32,481 nucleotides of DNA from DAIRUQ01 sp036803245 (GTDB lineage: Bacteria; Chloroflexota; Anaerolineae; UBA1429): NCBI GenBank assembly GCA_036803245.1, contig DAIRUQ010000022.1:1-32481 (forward strand), in the 5' to 3' direction. Both the position numbers and the translations under genes were made by a program. The first letter of the stretch is position 1; each line of letters starts with the position of its first letter. This document shows, piece by piece, positions 24,110-32,230 of this stretch. The notes under the pieces were generated by a model. It worked only from the letters and a program-made list of their open reading frames with translations, was not told the DNA's origin and ran no database searches.

Positions 24110-25006
24110 TCACCTCTTCCAAGGGGGCACGCTTGGCAGCGCAGCCTCAAAGGCCTCGATCAGCTCGGCCTCATAGGCGCCGCCGTACGTCCCGGCGATG
24201 AATCGGTCAAACGCCTCTTCATGAAACCGTTGCCAGCTCTCCTCTTCATGCCCGGGATTGATCGGGTAAAAGAGGGCACCGTTGTCGCGAGCAGCCTTCA
24301 GGTCTCCAGGGGCATCGCCGATCATCAGTTTTTTGTCGTCGGCATAGCGCCCCTGCGAGGCCCAGCGGATATGCTCGGACTTGGTCCCCATCTCCTGGCC
24401 CGCGATCACCTTGACCAGGCCGTCGATCCCGTGCTCTTGCCACTCGCGTACCAACGCCTCGACCGGCGTCTGCGAGACGACGATGGCGTCGGCGTGCTGC
24501 ACGATCAGCTCCAGGCTCTCACGCACATAGGGAAAGGGCGGCACGCCGTGGACCATGTCGGCGATGGTGGCGTTCACCGCGTTGCTCCACGCCAGCGCCC
24601 GGCGCAGCTCGGCGTCGTCGGCCTCCTGAACCAGCCCCCCCAGCGACTCGTTGCTCAGCGGTAGGCCAGAGCTGATAAAGTCGCGGATGGATGGGGCCTC
24701 GGGGATGGCCGCCTTGCGACGCTGTACCTCGGGGCGTTCGCGCAGCAGATCGAACACCTTGATCAGCGCGGGCCAGCGGTTGACGCCACGCCACTTGCTA
24801 TAGAGGTTCACAAACTCGCTGGCCTCACGAGCGTACTTGCTGACGGCCTGCAGACCCCAGTGCTTGATGATATTCGGCGTAAAGCACTCTTTGTGCTTGA
24901 TCTCCATGGTATCGAACACGCAGCCATCAGAGTCGATGCCGACGAAAAACTCGTGCTCCACCTCCAGCGCAGCCAGGGGGGCAGCGGGCTCAGGAACGCC
25001 AGTCAT
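24110..25006 (-). CDS. HAD-superfamily phosphatase of unknown substrate
   Basis: Haloacid-dehalogenase-type hydrolase of 298 aa, so probably a sugar-phosphate or phosphonate phosphatase in the cytoplasm. Motif I is GIDSDGCVFDTME (nucleophile Asp and acid/base Asp two residues apart), motif II is the Thr/Ser region VVSQTPVEAL, and motif III/IV is KLMIGDAPGDLKAA. An unusually long helical cap of about 150 residues lies between motifs I and II. The ATG at 25006 has AGGAGGAAGGA upstream; the in-frame start at 25030 is less likely. It lies 53 bases after the SDR gene and 5 bases before the LarA-family gene. It could dephosphorylate a dead-end sugar-acid phosphate, but no substrate can be named from sequence. 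Confidence 0.83.
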   Translation of the reverse strand: MTGVPEPAAPLAALEVEHEFFVGIDSDGCVFDTMEIKHKECFTPNIIKHWGLQAVSKYAREASEFVNLYSKWRGVNRWPALIKVFDLLRERPEVQRRKAAIPEAPSIRDFISSGLPLSNESLGGLVQEADDAELRRALAWSNAVNATIADMVHGVPPFPYVRESLELIVQHADAIVVSQTPVEALVREWQEHGIDGLVKVIAGQEMGTKSEHIRWASQGRYADDKKLMIGDAPGDLKAARDNGALFYPINPGHEEESWQRFHEEAFDRFIAGTYGGAYEAELIEAFEAALPSVPPWKR

Positions 25007-25059
25007 GATAGATCCTTCCTCCTGTAGCATGAGGCCGTCGTCCGAAACGGCAACGCGCG

Positions 25060-25890
25060 CTAGACGCCACTGTAGGCGCAGAAACCACCGTCCACAGGCA
25101 CGGTCACACCATGCACAAAGGCGGCGCCCGGCGACAGCAGCCAGACCAGCGTCCCCAGCAGCTCGTCGGGGTCACCAAAGCGCGCCATGGGCGTCTTGCC
25201 CACCACCTTTTCGCCGCGCGGGGTATAGCCGCCCGTGTCAGGGTCCTCCAGCAAAAAGCGGTTCTGCTCGGTGAGGTAGAACCCCGGCGCGATGGCGTTG
25301 ACGCGAATGCCCGTCGCATAGTTCTGCGAGAGGTGCACGGCTAGCCACTCGGTAAAGTTGCGAATGGCCGCCTTGGCCGCCGAATAGGCCGGGATGTTGG
25401 TCAGCGGCAGGAAAGAGTTGACCGAGGCGATGTTCACGATGGCGCCCTCGCCGCGATCCACCATGTCGCGCGCAAAGACCTGCGTGGTGAGCAAGGCCGT
25501 GGTCAGGTTCAGGTCAAACACCCAGCGAAACCCTTCCTCAGGCAGATCAAAGAACGATAGATTGGCCGAAGTGGTCGCCTTGGGGCTATTGCCCCCGGCG
25601 CCATTGATGAGGAAATCCACCGGGCCAAAGGCGCCTAGCACCCGCTCGCGAGCCTGGGCCAGTGAGTCGCGATTGAGACAGTCGCACGGCACCGCCAACG
25701 CGTCGCCACCCTGGGCGGTAATGTCATCGACCACCCGCTGGGCGGCCGCCTCCGAGATGTCCAGCACCGCCACGCGCACGCCTACCTTGGCCAGGCCGCG
25801 ACTCATGGCGCCGCAGAGCACGCCGCCGCCGCCCGTGATGGCCGCCACCTTGCCAGCAATACCGAACCACGCCTGAAGCTGATCCTCCAT
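25060..25890 (-). CDS. SDR-family D-mannonate oxidoreductase / fructuronate reductase (UxuB/YjmF type)
   Basis: Short-chain dehydrogenase expected to interconvert D-fructuronate and D-mannonate with NAD(P). 276 aa. The Rossmann glycine motif is TGGGGVLCGAM near 19-29, then NGAGG, the catalytic Ser in NIASVNSFLPLTNIPAYSAAKAA and the Tyr-x3-Lys in PAYSAAKAAIRNF. IRVNAIAPGFYLTEQNRFLL and the C-terminal VHGVTVPVDGGFCAYSGV match the mannonate-type SDR enzymes of Bacillus (YjmF/UxuB) rather than the long-chain E. coli UxuB. The ATG at 25890 has GGGAGGG upstream. It lies 42 bases downstream of a LacI-type regulator and upstream of the HAD and LarA-family genes on one transcript. Assignment rests on motif resemblance and context; a related polyol dehydrogenase is the alternative. 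Confidence 0.82.
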   Translation of the reverse strand: MEDQLQAWFGIAGKVAAITGGGGVLCGAMSRGLAKVGVRVAVLDISEAAAQRVVDDITAQGGDALAVPCDCLNRDSLAQARERVLGAFGPVDFLINGAGGNSPKATTSANLSFFDLPEEGFRWVFDLNLTTALLTTQVFARDMVDRGEGAIVNIASVNSFLPLTNIPAYSAAKAAIRNFTEWLAVHLSQNYATGIRVNAIAPGFYLTEQNRFLLEDPDTGGYTPRGEKVVGKTPMARFGDPDELLGTLVWLLSPGAAFVHGVTVPVDGGFCAYSGV

Positions 25891-25932
25891 GTGCCCTCCC
25901 GGTCATCTAGACCTTTCACAACGCCCGGCGCC

Positions 25933-26928
25933 TTACGCCGAGCTACGAACCACCAGTTCCGCCCTCATCTGCTCCGAGGATGCGACGGCCTCGGGCTCCC
26001 TTATCAGCCCCAGCAAAAGGCGCATGGCCCGGGCCCCCAACTCGGCCTTGGGCTGGCGCATGGTGGTCAACGCCGGCCACACATAGGCGGTAAAGAGCAG
26101 GTCATCCCAACCCATGACCGCCACCTGCTCGGGCACGCGTAGACCGAGTCGGCGGCAGGCCTCCAGGGCTCCCAACGCCACCAGATCGTTGTACCCCAGC
26201 AGCGCCGCTGGTCGGGGCTCGCCACGCAAAGCCTCAAGAGCGGCCCCCAGTCCGCCCTCAAACGTGGGAGCGCAGAGGATAGCCCGGGCGTCTGCGAGAC
26301 CTGCCTCCTGCGCCGCCTGCGTAAAGCCCTCGCGGCGGAGGGCCGCGCTGCGCGAGCCCTCGGTCCCGCTGAGAAAGGTAATCGACGTGCGTCCTTGAGC
26401 CACCAGGTAGCGCACCGCCTCCATGGCGGCCGCCGCATCGTCCACCATGACGCTGGCCACGCCCGTGGCGTGGCGGCAGCGCCTATTCACCAGGACCGCC
26501 GGCCGCCAGCGCTGGGCCGCCTCAGCCAGGGCATCATCATCCAGCCGCGAGCTGACCAACAGCAGCCCGTCGACCTGATGGGAAGCCAGCGTGCGTAGCG
26601 CCTGTAGCTCACGCTCGGGCTGCTCGTCGGTGTTGCTGAGCAGCACGCTATAGCCCTCGCCATGTGCTACCTCGGAGGCCCCCCGGGCCACCTCGGCGAA
26701 AAACGGGTTGGCGATATCCGGTACCACCAAGCCAATAGTCTGGGTATGGCGCGTTCTCAGGCCGCGCGCCAGCGTGTTGGGCCAATAGCCCAGCTCCCGA
26801 GCGACGGCGAGCACCCGCTCGCGGGTCTCTGGGCTGATCTCACCCTTGTCGTTGATGGCCCGCGAGACCGTCTGGCGCGATACACCCGCGCGCTCGGCCA
26901 CATCGCGAATGGTAACCCGTTGGGTCAT
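25933..26928 (-). CDS. LacI-family transcriptional regulator
   Basis: DNA-binding sugar-responsive repressor, 331 aa. The N-terminal helix-turn-helix reads VTIRDVAERAGVSRQTVSRAIN (residues 4-25) with the hinge helix following near ARGLRT. The rest is a periplasmic-binding-like domain (IGLVVPDIANPFFAEVARG). The ATG at 26928 is taken because it gives the family N-terminus; longer starts to 27009 add a non-conserved leader. It is the first gene of the six-gene sugar-acid operon, 42 bases before the SDR, and has a promoter at 27019-27047 that overlaps a palindrome, suggesting autoregulation. The likely ligand is a uronate, mannonate or gluconate derivative, by context only. Confidence 0.93.
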   Translation of the reverse strand: MTQRVTIRDVAERAGVSRQTVSRAINDKGEISPETRERVLAVARELGYWPNTLARGLRTRHTQTIGLVVPDIANPFFAEVARGASEVAHGEGYSVLLSNTDEQPERELQALRTLASHQVDGLLLVSSRLDDDALAEAAQRWRPAVLVNRRCRHATGVASVMVDDAAAAMEAVRYLVAQGRTSITFLSGTEGSRSAALRREGFTQAAQEAGLADARAILCAPTFEGGLGAALEALRGEPRPAALLGYNDLVALGALEACRRLGLRVPEQVAVMGWDDLLFTAYVWPALTTMRQPKAELGARAMRLLLGLIREPEAVASSEQMRAELVVRSSA

Positions 26929-27018
26929 CCCTGCCTGCAACCCTCGCCCCATCTCCTCGTGATCGTTCACGGCGCCACCCCGAGAGAGGGACGCCTCTCG
27001 GCGGCCCACAATGGCTCG

Positions 27019-27047
27019 ATTCTAGCACGGCGCCTCGCGCCGGGCAA
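27019..27047 (-). promoter_or_regulatory. Promoter and possible operator of the LacI/sugar-acid operon
   Basis: Minus strand TTGCCC (27042-27047), 17-base spacer, TAGAAT (27019-27024) followed by CG. An inverted repeat CGGCGC-N3-GCGCCG (27028-27042) fills the spacer, where a bound repressor would block polymerase. It lies 3 bases downstream of the second glycyl radical enzyme gene, so the sugar-acid operon can be transcribed apart from the glycyl radical genes. Confidence 0.6.
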
Positions 27048-27050
27048 GCT

Positions 27051-29066
27051 CTAGAGCTCGTGCTCGCACCGCTCCAGAACCGTCCGGCGGAGCGCATCGG
27101 ACAGATTCCGCCAGTACTCGGAATAGCCCCCCACACGCACGATCAGGTCTCCGTAAGCCTCCGGATGCTCTATGGCCTCCTGCAGCGCCCGCTGATCCAT
27201 CACGTTCACCTGGAGCTGCATGCCACCGAGTTGAAAGTAGGTCTCCAGCAGATCCCAGACCCGGCGACGCTCCTCGGCGGAGGCGAAAAGGCGTCGCGTC
27301 AGGCGGATGTTGGTGATCAGGGTTCCCGGCGCAAGCTCTTGCGGCAGACCGGCCACCGAGCGGAGCATCGCCGTCGGGCCCGTTACGTCGCGCCCTGCCA
27401 CCGGGCCGATCGAGTCGGCGATGGGCTCTCCCGCACGTCGCCCGTCCGGCGTGGCCATCACCAGTGTCCCGGCGTCGGCATAGGTGACGAACATGAGGCA
27501 GGCCGGCACAAAACGTCCGCCTCGCCATGGGGTGTGCCGCCCAAAAGCACGGAACACGTGCTCGGCCACCTCGCGGGCGATCTGGTCCACCCGCGGCTCA
27601 TCGTTGCCGTAGCTGGCCACCCGGCGCGCCCGCTGTTGCAGCTCCTCGCTCCCCTCCCAATCGCGCCCCAACGCCTCCAAAAAGGCGGACCCGGATAGCG
27701 CTTGCTCCTCAAAGACCAGTCGCTCCAGCACCGCCAAGCTATCGGCGACGTTGGCGAGCCCGCCGATGTTGATGACGCTCCAGTTGTAACGGGCGCCTCC
27801 GGCGTTGTACTCGCGTCCCGTGTCGAGGCAGTCATCGATCAGCAGGCTGCGGAGAGGTTGCGGCTGCCAGCGGGCATGCACTGCCTGAGCAGCGTTCACC
27901 CCGGCGGTGAGCGCGGCCACATGACCTGAAATCGCCCCCTGGAGGGCGCCCCAGAGGTCCGCATAGCTGCTGGCCGTGGCCAGATGAGCCTGGAGCGTCT
28001 CCGCGAGGATGGCCGGCAGATTCAGGCCCGCGTCCAGCGAGCCCACGTTGGAGCGACCGTGTACCATCAGCTCCGTGCACCCACCAAAGGCCCACTCGGC
28101 ACGATCTTTCGGTTGTAGGTTCAGCCCAAAGGTGTCGATGGCCCGGGTGTACCCATCCTCGTGGTAGAGNNNNNNNNNNNNNNNNNNNNNNNNNNNNNNN
28201 NNNNNNNNNNNNNNNNNNNNNNNNNNNNNNNNNNNNNNNNNNNNNNNNNNNNNNNNNNNNNNNNNNNNNTCGTCCAGCCGCCCCGCCTCCAGATCGGCCT
28301 CGTACAACGACCCCAGGTCCTGATCAAACCGACCCAGGCTGTCACAGCCGTCCAGGTAATAGAGCCAGTTGAGCGCCACCAGCCCCTCGTAAAAGGTGCG
28401 CGCCGGCCGCCAGGGGACGCGGTCAAGGGCGGCTAGGAGCGACTCACGGCTGCGGGCCGCGGCCTCATCTCGCGGCTGCTGCGCCTGAAGGTGGGCGACG
28501 CATCGCTGATGGGCTACTCGGAGCCCATCAATCAGCCGTAGCATGGCCTGGTAGAAAGGTCGAGCGGCGGGGTCCGCCTCGTCGTGGCGCTTGGCGGCGA
28601 TCTCGGCGTAGCGATCCAGCCCTTTTCTCAGCACGCGGCCATAGTGCAGGATGCTGTGGGTATAGTTGGCTCCCCCCAAATGATACTCGCGGGAAAGGGC
28701 CTGGGCCGGATGCGGATAGTCGCCCAGCTCCTGCCGCAGAGCCGCGTAGGTGGCAGCCTTGGTCCCATCGCTGCGACGCTCCAGCTCGGCCAGTCGGGCG
28801 CGATCGCAGGTCAGTGAATAGGAATAATGAAAGGCCACGACGTTGCCCTGGGCGTACCAGGAATAGCGCCCGGCGGGATAGAGCGGACCGCCGTCCCACT
28901 GGCACAGGTCGGCATGGCGCCACTGGCTGCAAAGCGCCGCCGTCATGCGCGCCAAGGCGTCGGCCGACACCTCCCCGATAAAGCCCGCGGCCGTGTGTTC
29001 GCCCACCTGGTGCAGGGCTGCGACGAGCTCCTCCGGTGTCATTCCGCGCGGAGCAGATACCGCCAT
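27051..29066 (-). CDS. Glycyl radical enzyme (PFL-like), second of a tandem pair, interrupted by a gap
   Basis: Oxygen-sensitive radical enzyme of unassigned substrate. About 671 codons if the 100-N gap is true to size. The C-terminal radical loop VRVGGYSEYWRNLSD carries the glycine (codon at 27128). The active-site thiyl block is AFGGCTELMVHG (Cys codon at 28079, Glu two residues later), the single-Cys C-x-E form of dehydratase-type enzymes rather than the Cys-Cys of pyruvate formate-lyase. The N-terminal half is short and diverged (RYSWYAQGNVVAFHYSYS). The ATG at 29066 begins one base after the stop of the first enzyme, with GAGGG 8 bases upstream; the longer frame to 29291 overlaps that gene. 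A LacI operon follows. Substrate unknown; the C-x-E motif and neighbourhood suggest a dehydratase or lyase of a sugar-derived diol or acid. Confidence 0.85.
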   Translation of the reverse strand: MAVSAPRGMTPEELVAALHQVGEHTAAGFIGEVSADALARMTAALCSQWRHADLCQWDGGPLYPAGRYSWYAQGNVVAFHYSYSLTCDRARLAELERRSDGTKAATYAALRQELGDYPHPAQALSREYHLGGANYTHSILHYGRVLRKGLDRYAEIAAKRHDEADPAARPFYQAMLRLIDGLRVAHQRCVAHLQAQQPRDEAAARSRESLLAALDRVPWRPARTFYEGLVALNWLYYLDGCDSLGRFDQDLGSLYEADLEAGRLDXXXXXXXXXXXXXXXXXXXXXXXXXXXXXXXXXXLYHEDGYTRAIDTFGLNLQPKDRAEWAFGGCTELMVHGRSNVGSLDAGLNLPAILAETLQAHLATASSYADLWGALQGAISGHVAALTAGVNAAQAVHARWQPQPLRSLLIDDCLDTGREYNAGGARYNWSVINIGGLANVADSLAVLERLVFEEQALSGSAFLEALGRDWEGSEELQQRARRVASYGNDEPRVDQIAREVAEHVFRAFGRHTPWRGGRFVPACLMFVTYADAGTLVMATPDGRRAGEPIADSIGPVAGRDVTGPTAMLRSVAGLPQELAPGTLITNIRLTRRLFASAEERRRVWDLLETYFQLGGMQLQVNVMDQRALQEAIEHPEAYGDLIVRVGGYSEYWRNLSDALRRTVLERCEHEL
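28170..28269. other. Assembly gap (100 N) inside the second glycyl radical enzyme
   Basis: Exactly 100 N. The reading frame happens to continue across it, but 100 is a placeholder length, so residues between LEAGRLD and LYHEDGY are unknown. Confidence 0.99.
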
Positions 29067-29067
29067 A

Positions 29068-31239
29068 TCACAGACCCTCGTGCTCAGTTCGCTGGATGAT
29101 CTCGGCCTGCATTTGCGGCGAGAGGCCCACGAAATAGTCGCTGTACCCGCCGATACGCACCACCAGATCGCGGTAGGCCTCGGGGTTCTCGCGCGCGGCC
29201 TTGAGCGTTTCGGTATCGACCACGTTGACCTGGATCTCCATGCCACCCCGTCGCAGATAGGTCTCGATGAGACCCCGCAGCCCCTGCACAAAGCCTTCGG
29301 GACGGCGCGACCGCGTAAAGCGCAGATTCACCGCGATGCCGCCCAGCATGGGCGTGTGATCCCACTTGGTGGCCGAGAGCACCGCCGCCGTGGGGCCCAG
29401 CCGCTCGCGCCCCTGGGCCGGCCCCGAGCCATCGCCCAGCGCCTGTCCGGCCAAGCGGCCATCAGGCGAAGCCGCGGTGGCGCGCCCTAGCCGCTCGTGC
29501 ATGATCCAGCAGAAAAACCCAGGGTGGTACGCCCCGCCGAGATAGGTGCGATAGCGCCGCACCTCGCTGGCGATATAGCTGGTCATCCGCACCGCCAGCG
29601 CATCAACGTCGTCGTCGTCGTTGCCGTACTTGGGCGCGCGCTGCAGCAACATCAGGCGCAGATCCTCGCACCCGCAAAAGTCAGCCGCCAGCGCCTCACG
29701 CAGTTGTGCTAGATCCAGGGCGTCCTCCTCAAAGAGGTACCGCCTGATGGCCACCAGGGCATCCACCAGGTTGGCCAGCCCGACAAAAGATGGCTCGATC
29801 CAGTTGTGGCGCGCGCCGCCCTGATCGATATCTAGCCCCCTGGCCAGGCAATCGTTGACAAAGCAGGAGAGCAGGGGGAACCCGCCATGATAGTAGCGGG
29901 TCATCTGGGCGGTGTTCTGCTCCACCACCGCCGCGCGGATTGTATCCGCCAGGAGAGCCTCGTAGGCCTCCACCAGCGCGTCAAAGCTCGCAAAGGCGGC
30001 TGATCGCTCAGCGCCCAGTTCGGCGTCGCCGTGCGCATCGAGTGGCCCCACGCCCAGCAGGTCATGGAGCAGCTGCACCAGGTTGATATACGGGCTGGCC
30101 ACATAGACGTTGGAAGAGGCCACGGGGGTCAGCTCGACGCAAGTGCTGTGCTGGTAGAGGCAAGCCTCGGCCGGTGGCAAGCCAGCCTCCAGCATCCCGC
30201 GCGTGATCAAGTCATCCCCAAAGATGGCCGGATGGGTGAGGCCCTCGGATAGCAGCTCGCAGGCCCGATCGGTGATCGCCGACGGCGTGTCCTCGTTCCA
30301 GCAGAGTCCGATGCCGGGATAGGCCATGCGGGTGTGGGCGATGCTCTCCAGGAAATGCTCCGTGAGGGCGTTGCTGACATCGCGTCCGCTGGCGTCTCTG
30401 CCGCCGATCATAAAGCCCACGGCCAGGCCCCGGGGCGTATACGAGCTGAGCATCAGGCAGAGGCAGTCGATCAGCTCCTGCGCCGAGCCGAGCGTCAGCC
30501 TGCCGGCGGCGAGATCGCGCTCATAGTAAGGCAGCAGGTAGCGATCAGGGCGCCCGAGCTGAAACAGCAGCATGAGCTGGCCGGCGCAGAGCGCATAAGT
30601 CGTCAGATGGACCGCTTGCAGCGCTTCGTGGAACGTCTCTGCCGGACGCTCGGGCACGCGGCGGCAGATGCGCGCCAACTCGCACAGCTCCTTGGCGCGA
30701 CCCACGTCGCTCGTTTGCGCGGCCTCCCGTTCACACGCCGCGGCATACCGCCCAAACAGCGCGCGCAGGCCGTCCAAGGCGATCTCGCAGGCCCGGTAGA
30801 AGGCATCGCGCTCGAGGTCGTCGGGGCGCGTCAGGTCGAGCCGCTGGCGGTAGAGAGCGATCTGCTGTCGCAGGCCGCTCAGTCCGCGTCGCAAGAGTGT
30901 CTCATAGTCGATGGCCATGTGAGCGCGTTGCCCCCACACAGGGCTGGCCGCCGGCGATAGCTCCGATCGCCATCGCTCCAGCTCGGCCCGCTCGCCCGAC
31001 GATAGCGTCCGTCGCGAAAACGTGCCCACCAGCAGATCGTCGGGACCGATCTCTGGCGTCAGTCCCTCCAGCACGGCCTTTGTGGCGCGCGCCCGCCGCA
31101 CCAGATTCCACGGCTCGCCGCTCGTGGCCATCCACGAACGCGCCCATAGGAGCTCGGGCTCGTCGCGCGGAATGGTCTCCTCCGCCAAGATCTGCTCGCG
31201 CAGTCGCTCGATCCTGGCCGTGGCCGCTACCCTCTCCAC
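29068..31239 (-). CDS. Glycyl radical enzyme (PFL-like), first of a tandem pair
   Basis: Radical enzyme of 723 aa, unassigned substrate. The C-terminal radical glycine is Gly698 in VVRIGGYSDYFVGLS. The active-site loop is YQHSTCVELTP with Cys367 and Glu369, the C-x-E pattern of glycerol-, choline- and hydroxyproline-type glycyl radical lyases and dehydratases. The N-terminal region (ERIERLREQILAEETIPRDEPE-like, then LLVGTFSRRTLSS) is typical of the superfamily. The start is GTG at 31239 with AGGAGG 7 bases upstream. It follows the activase by 11 bases and precedes the second enzyme by one base, so all three form one transcript. No shell proteins or diol transporters lie near, so a microcompartment is not indicated. 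The exact family cannot be set without a tree. Confidence 0.9.
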   Translation of the reverse strand: MERVAATARIERLREQILAEETIPRDEPELLWARSWMATSGEPWNLVRRARATKAVLEGLTPEIGPDDLLVGTFSRRTLSSGERAELERWRSELSPAASPVWGQRAHMAIDYETLLRRGLSGLRQQIALYRQRLDLTRPDDLERDAFYRACEIALDGLRALFGRYAAACEREAAQTSDVGRAKELCELARICRRVPERPAETFHEALQAVHLTTYALCAGQLMLLFQLGRPDRYLLPYYERDLAAGRLTLGSAQELIDCLCLMLSSYTPRGLAVGFMIGGRDASGRDVSNALTEHFLESIAHTRMAYPGIGLCWNEDTPSAITDRACELLSEGLTHPAIFGDDLITRGMLEAGLPPAEACLYQHSTCVELTPVASSNVYVASPYINLVQLLHDLLGVGPLDAHGDAELGAERSAAFASFDALVEAYEALLADTIRAAVVEQNTAQMTRYYHGGFPLLSCFVNDCLARGLDIDQGGARHNWIEPSFVGLANLVDALVAIRRYLFEEDALDLAQLREALAADFCGCEDLRLMLLQRAPKYGNDDDDVDALAVRMTSYIASEVRRYRTYLGGAYHPGFFCWIMHERLGRATAASPDGRLAGQALGDGSGPAQGRERLGPTAAVLSATKWDHTPMLGGIAVNLRFTRSRRPEGFVQGLRGLIETYLRRGGMEIQVNVVDTETLKAARENPEAYRDLVVRIGGYSDYFVGLSPQMQAEIIQRTEHEGL

Positions 31240-31250
31240 CGTATGTCCTC

Positions 31251-32153
31251 CTACCCGCCCGTCCGGGCCTCGACGCCGCTGCCAGCCGCCACCTGGGCCA
31301 AGGTCGCCATGGTCTCTGGCGATGGGCGCTTGAGCTTGGCTGCGCGATAATCCAGGCCCAGGCTGCGGTACTTGCCCGTGGCCATGGGATGAAAGGGCAG
31401 CAGCTCATAGTAGACCGGCGAAGGCAGCCCAGCCACGAACGCGGCGATGGCTTCGACAGCCTCGGCGCTATCGTTGACCCCCGGCACAATCGGCGTCCGC
31501 ACAATCACCGGCGCTCCCGAGTCGGTCAGCCGGTGCAGGTTCGCCAAGATCTGTTCGTTAGGTGCGCCGGTCACCTGGCGGTGCAGGTCGCTATCCATGG
31601 TCTTGATGTCAACCATCCAAAGATCGACCAACTCTGCCAAGGACGCCAGCCGCTCCCAGGGCCAGCAGGCGTTGGTCTCGATGGCAGTGTGCACACCCTG
31701 CGCGCGCACCCCCTCAAGTATCGCCCGGCTAAAGGCGAGCTGTAAGAGCGGCTCGCCGCCCGAGATGGTGACGCCACCGTTGGAGGTCTCATAGAACGGA
31801 CGGTCACGCAAGGCCTGGGCCACCACCTCATCGGGCGTCATGCGGTCGCCCACCAGCACCAGTGCCTCGGCATAGCACGTCTCGGCGCATGCGCCGCACG
31901 CCTGGCATAGCTCGCGCCGAAAGACGCGGTCTCCGTTCACCCGAGCGTGAGCGCCGTAGGGGCATCGTTCCAGGCAAGCACCGCACCCGATGCATCGCTC
32001 GGGAAACAACTGTAGCTCGGGCTTGGGGGCGAGCGTCTCCGGGTTGTGGCACCAGAAGCAGCGTAGGTTGCAGCCCTTGAGAAAGACGGTCGTGCGGATG
32101 CCGGGGCCGTCGTGGATAGAGTAGCGTTGGATGTTGGTGACATAGCCCTGCAT
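31251..32153 (-). CDS. Glycyl radical enzyme activase (radical SAM)
   Basis: Uses S-adenosylmethionine and a 4Fe-4S cluster to place the glycyl radical on the two enzymes that follow. 300 aa. The radical SAM motif C-x3-C-x2-C reads KGCNLRCFWCHNPE near residue 26-39. Two extra ferredoxin-type clusters follow (CIGCGACLERCPYG and CQACGACAETCYAEA), the architecture of glycerol dehydratase-type activases, while pyruvate formate-lyase activase lacks these clusters. GGVTISGGEPLLQ binds SAM. The ATG at 32153 has GAAGGG 6 bases upstream; the frame beyond to 32447 runs through a terminator and a tRNA and is not coding. First gene of the three-gene unit; a single activase for two enzymes implies shared specificity or a partner elsewhere. 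Confidence 0.95.
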   Translation of the reverse strand: MQGYVTNIQRYSIHDGPGIRTTVFLKGCNLRCFWCHNPETLAPKPELQLFPERCIGCGACLERCPYGAHARVNGDRVFRRELCQACGACAETCYAEALVLVGDRMTPDEVVAQALRDRPFYETSNGGVTISGGEPLLQLAFSRAILEGVRAQGVHTAIETNACWPWERLASLAELVDLWMVDIKTMDSDLHRQVTGAPNEQILANLHRLTDSGAPVIVRTPIVPGVNDSAEAVEAIAAFVAGLPSPVYYELLPFHPMATGKYRSLGLDYRAAKLKRPSPETMATLAQVAAGSGVEARTGG

Positions 32154-32230
32154 GGCGAACCCTTCTGTCGCTCGTCGGCACCCATGGCCACTCTGGCGCT
32201 CTCGGCACTGCGGTCCAGTCCAGTATACAC

